This document shows positions 11,128 through 22,798 of a stretch of DNA of 64,000 nt, in pieces. Each line of letters begins with the position of its first letter. Positions within the stretch are counted from its first letter, which is position 1. The position numbers and the translations under genes were made by a program. The notes under the pieces were generated by a model. It worked only from the letters and a program-made list of their open reading frames with translations. It did not search any database and was not told the origin of the DNA. Source of the stretch: Takakia lepidozioides (taxonomy: Eukaryota > Streptophyta > Takakiopsida > Takakiales > Takakiaceae); assembly GCA_030704615.1 (NCBI GenBank), contig CM060731.1, positions 34,286,001 through 34,350,000 of the forward strand, read 5' to 3'.

Positions 11128-14100
11128 ACGTGGATCCCGGTGTCGTCGAGCTGCAAAAATGCCGATGAAGATTAAAACCACTGATAGTAGCACTGGAACC
11201 AGGAAGGCAGGGCTGACCTTGTTGATGATTTTAACCACACCAAACACAATCAAGCATAGTACGATAGTGAGAATGACACCATAAACCTGGAGATCATGTA
11301 AATTTGGGCTCTTCAAGACTTCAGGCATCGTCGATGCTGAGGGTGCAAGGTGCACTTCTGTTACAGTTTCTGTCACAGCGAAAAGAGTATACAGACTTTT
11401 GGCATTAGGTCAAGAACAATTCAAAGAAAAGAATCTTGAGAAGCTACGACCTTTATTGCTGGGCTCAGTTTTTGTTCATAAGTATGATAGGTTACATCGC
11501 ATTCTACCTGCTACAGCGAAAAGGGTGTTCAGCACCATGAACCCCGCCTATGCCTTCCTCTATTTTCCCCTCAAGACCCTACTTCCCTTTCAAGCTTCGC
11601 GGGGCCAATAGCTATACAGGCAAGGGGTACTGAGTCCATGTCTCATGTGTACATAGACCTAAGCAGCTTACGTCTGAAAATTCCTGCCCCAGGAATGGCA
11701 TCCAAAAATGTCTCTACAGCTCCCAAAATGTACCTGCAAAGAAAGGTATATTTCTCAGTCAACCAACAAGAGTTAGACAGAGTAAACTCAAGAAGCGGGG
11801 ACAGCAGTTACAAGAGAGAAGAGAAAGTACTCATAAGCCGTTGTTTGCCGCAGCCTACTTACAAGGGAGAAGAGAATCTGTTAGAAACACAATTTATTTC
11901 AGATCTAACTTGAGGTCAGAGCCAAGAACTTACAAGGATGCAGCTACCGCATTTCCAAGAAAGAAGCAGAGTCCAATACTCACACCCACCTCCGGACCCA
12001 GCGCTCGGCCTATCAAGTAGTAAGGACCGCCACCCTGTGTCACATCAGACTTTGTGTCATCAAAGTCTGGAAATAGAGAGTGAATTTGTTAATCTTTGCC
12101 CCAATGCAGATATCTACCTTCTCGCCATTAGCCTGGCTGGATACCCCCCCAAATTTTGGCCAAGACACAGCTCTCCCCAGCCACCCTATGGACCTAGACA
12201 GGGACAGACACAATAGGAATACTTCATGAAATCTATGGAGGGCCCATGAGACAAAAGCAAACCACAGGAAAACCATCAATTTACTCCAAAAGTTCCTCCA
12301 AGAAAAGTGCCTCATCCTTTAGGCTGCCAAGCAATTCTGAACAGGTGGACAATCAATCTTGACCTGATTTTGGCACTAAAAATTAGCCTAATCTACATAT
12401 GAGAAGGATATTACACGAGTAAATGACCAAACACATACATAGGCAGCTTTCAAGGATCACTGACAACTCCTACATAGGCCTTTCGAAACAGATGAAAATA
12501 GTTGTATGCAGGAACAACACAAAGCTTTCTCAGATCATAGCAGATATTTCATGATGGCATTTTCAGTAGAATTGGAAACATTTACCTTCATTGCTCCATT
12601 TGTAGCAATGGCACTGAGAGAAATGCCTGTCAAAAATGTGCAGAGGCAGCACAGACACACGAGCAAGAGGCTATGCCAGATGCCAGCTATACCAACAATC
12701 CTGCCAATTGAAATGAGAGCAAGCTGTGAGCATCCACAACCATCCTCCTTGCCAAACAGGTCAATTGGTGGATGCCACCTGACAAAATGTTTAATGACTA
12801 CTGGATTGACAAGACTCTCCCACAAATATAGCACAGGATGAGGATACTGACCATATGAAACTATTTTCCAGTCAATCTAACCGCCAAAACCGTCAAGAGC
12901 TCTGAGTCCTAGTCAAGAGCCACACTGTTTCCCCTGAAACAGACCAGCCTACCATGAGAAACGTACGTCGAAATAATGGCCCACATTGTTTCCCCTATGG
13001 AGATGGTGCTTACCATGAGAATCGAATGTAGAAAATAATACCCAAAATGCTCTGAAGACAAGGTACAAAGACACCCATAAGTGTTCCCAGCTTTGTATCT
13101 TTGACCTGCACCCGTGAAAACAAGAGAACCCATGTCAACTACTAACACAGTATTTTGAAGAGGCAAACGTTGAGTATTTAACTGTTTCACTGATTTTTTA
13201 TAGAGGAGCTGAAACAAAAGCACATTGTGTCCTTCTGAAAACCCAGAGACAACCGACGAATAAATCAATCAAGACTGACTTCCTGAAAATGCTTCAAGAT
13301 ACCGACCCATTCACACCCTGCACCAGAAGATGAATAAATTTATCAAATAAGTCAGGACCAGGGTTTAGGATCTCACAGTCTACAGTAGCTCAAGAGATGC
13401 AATGTATGTGGGTTCTGCTATCCTTTAGCAAAGTCATCCCGGTAGGAGTCTACCAGTCAATGCAGACTCACATGACGAACGAGTAGAAATATCCACGGCT
13501 TACAAGTATTGTACCTCCAAAAAAAGTGACTGATAGCCAGGATTTGCCCTAGGATGGCTGTTGGTGTCTCCTTGGTCATCACCATCTCGGGGACTTAGTG
13601 GCATTCTGCTGGTCCTCCATACTATAACATGCACATCTGATTCATTAGGTTCCCCTTCAACTCTCTTGTTCTGCTCCATCCATCCATACGTCCATCCATC
13701 ATGGACACAGCTACATAATGCTACAAGGTTCCCATCATTCTGTCTTCAGATATTACCTCCATCACACACACAGGGAAATTTGCACATTCTGGGAAAATCA
13801 CACAGCAAACCTTTTGAGGCCCCTGACATCAACCAGGGGATCAATTTCAAAAAGCTCCAGCTTTGTTTCGCGCTCTGTGCGCTCAAAAATTGCATTCGTT
13901 GGAGAGGCTGGTCCCTGTTCTCCATTGTCCCCTTGGTGTGGACTCTCCGCTTTGTGAGTTTTGATTGTGATTGGCCTGTTCACCACCACCGTTGCTCAAT
14001 GCAGCTTACTCTACTTTGTTAAGACTAAGCTTGCTTTCAGCTTCTATAGCTCTCACTGCCGTAAATAAGGTTAATTAAGCCCAAGCAAAGAAAGTCTACG

Positions 14101-14631
14101 GAAATAATCTCAGCATCATTCTATCGCAGGGACACACAGTCCTGCAACTTGAACTCCTTGCATGTCACATATACTGATCAGTGTACACACACGACAGGTT
14201 CAGTAAGCCTGCGGAGACATGTCTCAACGGTAGGTCCTAGAAAATGTTCAGAGGAGGCGGCTGATGGATTCGCATAGCTCTCTTACTTGCCTGTCTCTCC
14301 CAGTCCTACCAATCCTTTCCCCCTGGACTTACATCTTCAACTTTCACTCTTCTGTTCTTTCCACTTCCCCCCACAACAACACCATCCCCTCTGCTCTGTG
14401 ACACCGTAGCCTTGAGGAACACGAGCACACTGTCTCCCTCGCACACCGTCTGGGTGCCAAAGACTTAGGAACTCACCGATGGGCAACCGAATAGTTGGAG
14501 GGCACCGTTGGCGACGGGTCCGGGGATGTGAGATCGACAGCGGTCATTTCATAAGACCCTGCTGTCGAGGAGTTGTCTCCGTTTGCATGGTCGTGACCTT
14601 CATCTGGTGGAGAGTGCGCCCCGTTCTCCAT
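6309..14631 (-). CDS. CCC1: cation-chloride cotransporter CCC1 (SLC12 family), 16 exons, complete
   Basis: Exons in transcript order: 14477-14631, 13811-13975, 13515-13710, 13014-13105, 12586-12700, 11934-12034, 11672-11733, 11130-11369, 10521-10635, 9830-10024, 8914-9314, 8478-8639, 8108-8307, 7239-7634, 6717-7016, 6309-6521. The sum is 3108 nt, 1035 residues, with consistent phases and GT-AG borders. Residues ~1-175 are an acidic cytosolic leader ([24 protein letters not shown]). The membrane core runs ~175-690 with [55 protein letters not shown] and [13 protein letters not shown]. The SLC12 C-terminal domain follows ([72 protein letters not shown]) and ends [13 protein letters not shown]. 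Plant CCC1 moves Cl- with K+/Na+ in endomembranes. The first three exons are the least certain: they fit by phase and by matching KLELF...SPRDG landmarks. Length slightly exceeds angiosperm CCC1 (~975-990). Confidence 0.93.
10954..11021 (-). pseudogene. tRNA-Glu-like relic inside CCC1 intron 8
   Basis: Read on the minus strand, the 68 nt begin TCCATTG and end CAATGGA, a perfect 7-bp acceptor stem. The D-arm region CTAGATGGTTAGGATACTC matches plant nuclear tRNA-Glu closely. The anticodon arm is shortened by several bases and the T-arm (GGGCTCATGTCCC) has lost the TTC core. It is therefore a decayed tRNA gene or the head of a tRNA-derived retroposon, on the same strand as CCC1. Confidence 0.65.
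11070..11124. repeat. (GA)n microsatellite, ~27 units
   Basis: Uninterrupted GA dinucleotides fill most of 11070-11124. On the minus strand this is a (TC)n run that starts only five bases past the donor GT of CCC1 exon 8 (exon border at 11130). Confidence 0.95.
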
Positions 14632-16603
14632 CCTTGCCACTTGCACGAATCAGAAATAAAATCCTTCGTCACATCGTCGATCCAAACCTCTGTTCTCACC
14701 GCACATATCCGGCCAAAAATTCCAGGGATTCTCTCCTCCCGCAGTGATCAAATCCTATCCTCCACCTTCATAACAGGCCAAGATCTATGCCTGCGGCCAA
14801 ACCACCCTCCCCCCCACCAACAAAAGAAAACCCCCGATCCACCCTGCTAAGCAAAGCTAAGCCAGCGTTCTGCCAGATCAATGCGACTTTCCCAAAAACC
14901 TTGACCATCAGCGGACCCGCGCCCTCGCCGAGCTTCCCCGCTCCAAAGTCATCCACGATTTCAAAGACCCTCCAAGGTCCAGATCTCCGAGACTCCACTT
15001 CAAACACAAAACCTCCACCGATGTACCTCTGCGTATGAAACTCCAAAATGCAAGGACATCCAGCTACGAAAGAAGCTCACTATTTCCGTCCCCAAGCTCA
15101 TTTGATGATCCACTTCTTGTATGTGTATGTATGTCAGAGAGGGAGAGGGAGAGAAGACAGCACACCACACCAAAGAAGATAAAGGTAAGGCAAAGCAGCC
15201 ACCACAATGCAGCAAGAATTTGACTAGTCACAGAAACCGTGTGATATACAGATCGCACACCAGCACAAGGAAGGTGTAAGGAAAGCACAGTGATCTGGAA
15301 GATCCAGCGACAAGAAAGCAGGAAAAAGTAAGCGAGACAGATCTGCCCATGCGCTTGCTGCAGGGAGGGAAGCACCCTAGACTTCCTCTACTTACTCCAC
15401 TCTGCAATCTTTTGATATGTGATTCTCCTTCTCATTCGATGATTTCATCGGCTACAAACACTCTACACCCTTGCATTAGGAGCCATAGAAGCAAACATTT
15501 GAGAAGGTGGGTTTCGATCCCCGGTGCTCAGTGTTAGCGATATGTCCACTGTTGACGTCCGCGCACATGCCATGTAAGTAGGAACTGGGAAGTTAGGAAG
15601 TAAAGATTGCGAACCCAAGAGAGTGCGAGCGTGGGGCCCAGAGAATCAGCCCCAATCAATGATCTCTGGCAACACTTCTATGTATCACATAGGCTATTCG
15701 AGCTCATCTCTGTCCACCGACTAAACTTTTCCTTCTCACTGTAATTCCACGACCCACGACACACACATCTTTGGACAATTGTTTAGTTGCTTGAAACGAT
15801 GAAGAAGAGACGTGCGTGGACGCCTCTTCCTGTGTATAATTTGCTGCTCCTGTGAGAAACTCTTACGGAATGTACTGTCCTGTGGTGCGTCATCCAGACC
15901 ACCTTGATTGACATTCCACCCGGATAGGAACCCACCCACCTTCCAGACCCGGAGACTTTTTCAAAGAATGTGTTGTGGGTGACTGTGAAGCAAGAGCAGA
16001 TAGGTTCAGCTTGCAGTCGAGTTTCATGCTACAAAAGAACCTTTCAATTCTTGCACAAGCCCTGGATATTATTGCAGGGAGGCAGCACTATTTACAGTAG
16101 CTCGTATGCAAGTGCCGAATCCAGCATGAGTGCTGCAAATCTGGTCTGTTGTCTCACAGAACCAGATCAAATTGGACCATAATGTGTTTTTCAGTGTCTT
16201 GTGGATTGGGTTGCCAAAATGAGAATTGTTGTACTGGAGACCATCTGCATGTGCTCAGGTGCAGGTCGGAACCCTGGGCATCCAATCTTCACCTCACAAC
16301 TGCACAGTTGTCACACTTCCCAAACTTACAGAATTACAGCATTTGTCTTGGGAGTAGACACTCTCAGTTGATATGAGGACAATCTCCTTTGTGTCCTCCA
16401 TTGGCCATTCAATTGGCTCTGTCCTTGGATCCTTAGGTTCTTCGTCCAACACTCGTCTAGACAGTAGGAATTGATCTAAATGGGCTACTAAGCATCAATT
16501 CCCATCCGACATTGACCAAGAACGTGTAGAGATACAGCACGATGATGGGGAATGTCCCCAAAAATAACATGGGGACCGTGGTACTGCCAATTGCGACCAG
16601 ACA
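14632..16603. other. intergenic: CCC1 promoter/5' UTR and P450 3' side
   Basis: Bases 14632 to about 15050 are C-rich on the + strand and probably carry the CCC1 5' UTR. A 92-codon minus-strand frame (15046-14768) would be an upstream ORF if it is transcribed. A short tatg/gagaggga-rich patch lies at 15117-15155. From 15200 to 16603 I see no gene; the right end is the 3' UTR of the P450 gene. Confidence 0.5.
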
Positions 16604-19600
16604 TCATCTATCTATTGTTTCAACCTCAGGGCTCCTTAGCTGCACTGTGATGGGAAGGCCCCCAGCTGGTACATGCAAAGGCATGTAGTCCGAGTATGTC
16701 GAAACACACCTACTCACTTCCCATCTGCTCCATGTCCAAGCCAGCCAGTCAGATGCATGCACTCATACAGTGATAGACAGGCTGACATCAATTGTCTGAT
16801 CCATTGCTCAGCTCATTTCTTTCTGCTGTGTAGAGTTGCCCACCTGTCAGACCTGTCCAGATGTATGTCAGTCATTCAGTCACCCAGTCTGTCCATTTCC
16901 ACATTTACTCCCACAGTCTTGGAAATTTGAATGTTACTACACCCACAGAGATTTCAGGATCCATCCTAGTTACTGACGTTCCTTTTCTTGCTCTGAATGC
17001 ACCAGTCTCCATACCTGAACCTCTGACCTTGGAACTCCTTATTAGTCTCAAGACTTTTTGTGCAAGTGGAAGAAGAAACATAATGTTGAAACATCCACTA
17101 CTAGCAGCTAACTCGTAGTTTTTAGTACATCGCAGTAGAAGTTACCTATATTTTGTTGTAAAATGATGGAGAAATATAAACATCTCCAACTGTGCTAGCT
17201 CTCTCCCAAGGCACACATGGGCACCATTGCCAAAGGGTGTGAAGGTGAATGGCTTAGGCGCCACCTGGAGCAAACGACAGATGTTCATAAGAAACCTGCA
17301 GAAGAGAGAAAGAAAGCATACAATGTCCACAGTGGGCCCTCAGGTCCATGGTACAAAGAGAGACAGATATGATGAGATGCCAGCCGAAGCCAGCATAAGT
17401 AAAGAGCCCCTTCCCCACAAGCCAGGTACTTGCATGGGACAAATCTGCACATTCATTGGGAATGCCTTCAGATACTGCTATTTCTTTGCATGTTTGAACC
17501 ACCTCAGCAAAGCCAAGACTCTTTCTCCCTCTCTCTCTGGGCAGCATGTCTACATAGGCTCTCCACTTTAGAGAATCTCTTGCCATTGCATGGTTGATTT
17601 TGGGCTGCTTGCTGAGGGCAACACAACTTTTCCTTTCTCTTATTCCATCAGCTCTGAACTTTCCATTGATGTAATGAAGTTTTTATTTGTTCCTTAGTCC
17701 TCCTACAGACAAAATAAATATCTTTCTTCTCCCTCTACTTGTCTCTACTTGCAGCCCTTGAACCCTTTGGGTGTACTGCAGATGCAACAAATTTGCATGT
17801 TTTCACTCTGCATGTCCATCAGTTTTTAAACTTTCATGCTTGAATTCAGTGCTGTAGTTCAAACAAACACAAGTGTCTACGATACTATTTGGGAGACAAA
17901 CTCTACCTCAAAGCGTGTGGGGTCGAATTTGTAAGGTTGGGGGTAATTTTGAGGGTTGAGGTGGAAAGTCGTGTGTACCACCAGCACCCTCCAGCCTTTA
18001 GGTATTAGGTACCCTGCATGGATCCCACACACATCTCTGAAACCTACTAAACTTCTCGTTTTTCTCACGCCCGTCAAGGGCCTTGTTATGCATCATAATC
18101 TGACCTTGAACTAGTTACCAATTGATCACTTATATCATACCAGCTGAAGTAGCGAATGGAAGCTGGTGCCCCTTACAACCCACGTGAGTTGTGACCATTT
18201 AAGATCCCTAGTTCAAGCAACAAAATGCTACGTGATAGGCTTTGTCCAGCAATTCCCAAGACTCCTTATGTCGGATTATCTCATGTTGCATGACTTGCCT
18301 GGAATCACTTCTACGACAATGCCGTTATTTTGTGCAGGCTCCGAAACAGAACGAACTCAACCCCTCACCTCAAGTTCAGTTGTCGGAAGGGACACAGCAA
18401 ATGTTACCACGATAAGCGATGTCTTGGAGAGCCTCCCTGTATGAGAAATCAACAAGGTTGGCTACTCTCAATGTTTCTTTTATCACCTGCAAACAAGAGT
18501 TTACAGATCAGATTATATATCAAAACAGGGGGGGGCTTGATTCGTACAATATAAGGTGTGTATTACCAGTTTATACAGTTCATGTAGGTATGGATACTTC
18601 ATATTTCTAGGCTTCATATTACATTGTCTAGATTCTCTTCACTTGCCACTACAGGAGCTGGCTTCTACCCGCTGGGTGATAGGCATGTCTTTGATGTCCG
18701 TCCATGTGAGGGCTTCATCAGGAGCTGTCTTTCTTTGCACAATTTTATCATGCTCTTCCTGCACACCTTCCCACTCAATCCTATGGCATCAGCTACCCCT
18801 CCCAACTGAGCTAAGGACCTTGACAATGTGCAATGAAGTTGTTTGCCTCCAAACATGCAAACTCTTGCCCAGTGGGTCATGGAACCATTCATCCAGAACC
18901 CAGTAAAATTTCGTCTGGAAGCCAGGTAGCAGTAGGGGCTGCAGGATGAAACCCACCATGTGGAACTGCTGTCAAAGTGCAATGAGAAAAAGCATCGGCT
19001 GTGGTAGCTGGTAGAAAAGTCTAGACATACTGTATGATGAAAGATTTCCACTAGCCTTGTATTCGACGATTTTATGGTGATTTAGTGGGCATTTCAATAT
19101 TGTACAAAGATCCACAGTTGCACTTTACACATAACTAGCAACATATGTTAGCAAAGATCCCAAGATGTCCCTTTAATTGGGGATACTGTATGGAACAGGC
19201 AGATACAAGTAATAATATACACTACCGTGAGCTCATCCAGTAGTCTGCCATTTTCTCTCAGGTTCTTGAGAGCCCAGGTAAGAGCAGCTGCTGATGTGTT
19301 GTGGGCTGCAAAAAGGAGAGTTAGAATGTTTTCTTGCAATTCCCGACTACTCATGGGAATCTTATCTTCATCCTCCGCATCCATCAGCACGCCCAGTATA
19401 TCAGTGTGCTGTTTACTTCGAGAGGATCTCCGTCTGCTCACAATCTTATCGACAATAGCACATGCCTTTTTCCTTCCCTGTTATGCTCAGACAGTTGGGG
19501 GGTCATCAACACCATCAACACCAAGAAACCAGTACTATCCAAACTGACGAATCGGTCTGGAAACCTAGCAACCCTTCATACTTGAAATTCAAACTATTGA

Positions 19601-21247
19601 GATGGGAAAAGTTCAATTACTTGGCAGGCATTGTAGTAGTTAGTGCCAGGTAAATTTATACGCCAAGAGCCGAGACCTTTGACAATGTACTCACAAGCCT
19701 TTGTTAGCTCCTTGCGATCTTGCTCAGGCTGTGGGCCCAATATGAACATGGTGGCCACATTAAACGCATACTGTGCCCTCCCGCCCACTTCTGTTAGGCA
19801 TTTGTGAGATCACAACAACCCCCTTCAATAGAGATTTTACTACTACAGTCCAAATTGCACACCAAACAATGGCAGCATAAACCCTTGCATATTCTAGATG
19901 TAAATGACCGTCCTCATCAAACAGACGGATCCTCATTCCAAATGATTTCAGCTATCCCAGTCACAATTCAAACTAGAAAGTGTTTCCCCTGTCCTTGTCC
20001 CTTGGCACCCAGTTCAACTAAGGCCATAGGTTGTCTGCAGGCAGAGGAGAAACTGAGCCAATCAGGCCTCCATGAAGTGGAGTGCACCTATGCAGATCAC
20101 TTCTGTGAAGTCGAGCCTAGTGAAGCCCTCTGAGAAGAGGCGGAGGGCGCTACCCACTCAGAACTGAGCTGGCTACACTCAGAGATGATCCGGCAGTGAG
20201 AGTCTCACAAGCCTGGCCTCCTGCAGGGCGTTGACTGTCCTTCCTTCCCAAGACCGCATGAGGCAAAGCGCCCAGGCTTCCAGCTGTGGAATCAGATTGT
20301 GAAGATGCAGCATTGGGCCTTGAAGTTGCTTCCTCAGTTTCAAGTGTATGGTATGGTTATCAGCATACCCAAAAAACCTGCTTCCTAGCATATCTTCAAC
20401 AACTGGTAGGCCGCGCTGGCGGAAGAGATTCGGATGCTCCACGAGGACAAACTTCGCTGCCTCTGGGCTAGTTGTTGCAATGGACGGATACCCAAACAAA
20501 TGAGTTCTGAAAAGCTCTCCGTACCTGCAAAAGCTTGTTATTTTGGTGCGTCAGGCACCGAAAAGGAGCTTTACAGAAGTGTCGAAAGATTCGGAACCTG
20601 CCAGCTATGGGGCCACTTTGGGAGTACACACTGGTGACATCAACATTCTGGACTTGAAATCTAGTCTCCACCTCCATTTGTGAGTACGACTACCGGTAAA
20701 GACATGAGCTCGGGACGAGGATCTACTCAAAAGAGAAAAGCAAACTAGACCAGGCTTTTGTACGGAATCCGTCGTAAGAACATGAACGCTAGACCTATGT
20801 TGGGCGGCAATGGAAGGTACGCTGGAGCTGGAGCTGAAAGGCTCACTTTTTTTGTCTGGCCAAGTAGAACTTCTGTTGCTGCGATCTCAAGAGGTAAGTC
20901 TCGCCAATGAAGGGCCAACCCATGGATCCTGGGGGCAAGCGCAGCCCCTTGCGCGATGGCAAGAAAAATGCCATGTGCCGCAGCAGCGATAGCATCAATA
21001 CACACCCCAACCCAACAGTGATGGCTAGCGCCAAAGTTTCCGCGTGCATAGAATTGAGGACATATTTTATTCTTGTCAGGGTCTGCCCTTCAAACATATT
21101 CATGAAGAACTGCACCCACTGAAGTATGTCATGAATAACGCGCATGACGGTCATCTGCAGCATATCATACAATTTCCTCCCGAAGTTGTCGAGTGCGTCC
21201 AGCACGGCCCCAAGCGCAGCCAATACCATGATGTGAGGCTGCTCCAT
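16604..21247 (-). CDS. cytochrome P450, CYP85 clan, CYP707-like (ABA 8'-hydroxylase-type), 9 exons
   Basis: Exons: 20847-21247, 20209-20524, 19621-19770, 19226-19465, 18669-18758, 18408-18486, 17907-18013, 17146-17264, 16604-16724 (1623 nt, 540 residues, all phases close). Landmarks: membrane anchor ~70-95; RLPPGSMGWPFIGETYLL ~103-120; TSPEAAKFVLVEHPNLF ~152; I-helix AAHNTSAAALTW 342-353; K-helix ETLR 403-406; GYLIPKGW ~426; FDPTRFE 455-461; haem loop PFGNGAHVCLG with Cys479; C-terminus PAGGLPITVQLR. The exon pattern and motifs match CYP707A, which starts abscisic acid breakdown at the ER, but other CYP85-clan families are possible. Oddities: the usual acid of the I-helix (Asp/Glu) is Asn345, and 66 residues precede Met67, which aligns better with the normal start. 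The substrate is not deducible. Confidence 0.9.
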
Positions 21248-21749
21248 CTTGCTTACTCCAGATTATCTACTACCTCAGCACCTGCAAACTCCACGATCTG
21301 TCCTCCGTGCGTCTCCCTCCTCCAGGCTCCACCACACTCTTGTCTCTCCCTAGCTGAGCCTTTGCATTGATTCCAACTCTTTTTTACAGACATGGAGCTT
21401 TTGTATACACACAAGCATGCCGCCCGTATCAACATCTTCAGTCCCGCCTACTCCGTGACAGTCCCGGAGATCACAAAAACAATTCTTGGTCTGTTCTTCC
21501 TCTGCCCCTTCTCCGATAAAATTCCCCCGTCCTTTCTTCCTCTCGCGCTGTCTGCTTCTCGTCTTCGTCTCTCACATCTCGAGATCGAGAGGGGCCGTAG
21601 CATCGCTGCTGATGGCAACCCTTGCACTCTGCCTTCCACACTCCCACACTGTTGCCTTCTTCATTCATCCAAGCCACCGCCCATCCATCCACCTGGATGG
21701 ACCAAAGTTCATGGCCTCACTGGTAGAGCACTATTTTTCTTTCATTTTT
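21248..21749. other. P450 upstream region and junction to LINE fragment
   Basis: C/T-rich on the + strand, the likely promoter and 5' UTR of the minus-strand P450 gene. No other gene is seen. LINE-derived sequence begins near 21750. Confidence 0.5.
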
Positions 21750-22798
21750 TAAAAGGGATTATTGTATCTTATCGGACAAATGGAATGGCAGATGGGATCA
21801 ACACAACTTCACTGATGAAAACTGGAAATCCATCTAGGGTCTAATCTGGAGAAAATCCAAGCCAGCAAAGATGAGTGCGTTTGTGTCGCAAGTTGCCAAT
21901 AGGGTTATCGAAGTCGGGCAATTTCTAAACTTTGCGGATGCACTACTCTATCAATGTTGTACAATAGGTACTATTGAAACCATGGAGCACTGCCTCTTGC
22001 ACTGCGTGGCCCCCACCGCCATCTGGCCCTTGGTGCACACATTTTACAGAACCTGGGGACACATGCCTACCTCTCCTCTCCCTCCTCTCCTGTGGCTATC
22101 TTGCTAAATTATAACCAGACTCGAAAACTGTGGCATCTAACTGTCCGGTTTTCGAGACCTTGAGAAGCTCTACTCTTTGGTATTTATGGAGATGCCGTTG
22201 TGCATGGGCCCTTGGCAATGAAAATACCTCTCCATCGGCCCTCCTTACCTCTGTATTCTTTGATCTTACTGTGGCTGCTAAGAAGGCTTGGGCGAAATTG
22301 TGTGCAAAGGTCGTCAGGAAGCCTGAGCGTCAGCCAGCACTCCTCCAGGCCTTCAGAGGGACTTGGGGGAAGGAGGGAGTCATTTGTAGCTGCGATTTTG
22401 ATCTCTCCTCCGCTTGGGCGGACCGAACTCTTTCATGCTGGCAAGGGTTCAGATCCGGCCTCTTCAGCGTCCCCGGAGTGTGACCGCTCTGATATTAATT
22501 GGAAGCATGTCAGGGCCTCCTCCACGACAAAGCGACACTTTCATATATAGATAGCTCTTCTTGCTTCGATCCTGCCATCCGGCTGTCTTCTCCACTTCTC
22601 TCCTCTTCGCCCCTCTATCTCCCTCTACTGGTTCATCAATCTCCCCCAATGATTTCGGAGTCTTCCGTTCTGGAAAGAGAGTAACACCGTTCTAAGTTAT
22701 CCTGCACGGGTTCCCCGTGTTAACAGCCTTCGGGCACACTAAGGGTTTTAATTTTTAATCCCTTCAATAATTTTAATAAAGCTCCTAAGGGCTTCCTC
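21750..22798 (+). mobile_element. 3' end of a LINE (zf-RVT region and 3' UTR)
   Basis: The + strand encodes, in shifting frames, the C-terminal zinc-binding region of a plant LINE reverse transcriptase: ALLYQCCTIGTIETMEHCLL, HCVAPTAIWPLVHTFYR, then LRSSTLWYLWRCRCAWALGN and AAKKAWAKLCAKVVRK. Stops at several points show decay. The element ends near 22798 in an AT-rich tail (ttcaataattttaataaag) resembling the 3' tail of the LINE ending at 26881, so the two are relatives. No poly(A) remains. The endonuclease/RT core is missing. Confidence 0.75.

Noticed and set aside
18770-18810. tRNA-like D-arm (tagctcagttgggagg) on the minus strand in a P450 intron
   Set aside because: No matching acceptor stem, anticodon arm or T-arm around it.
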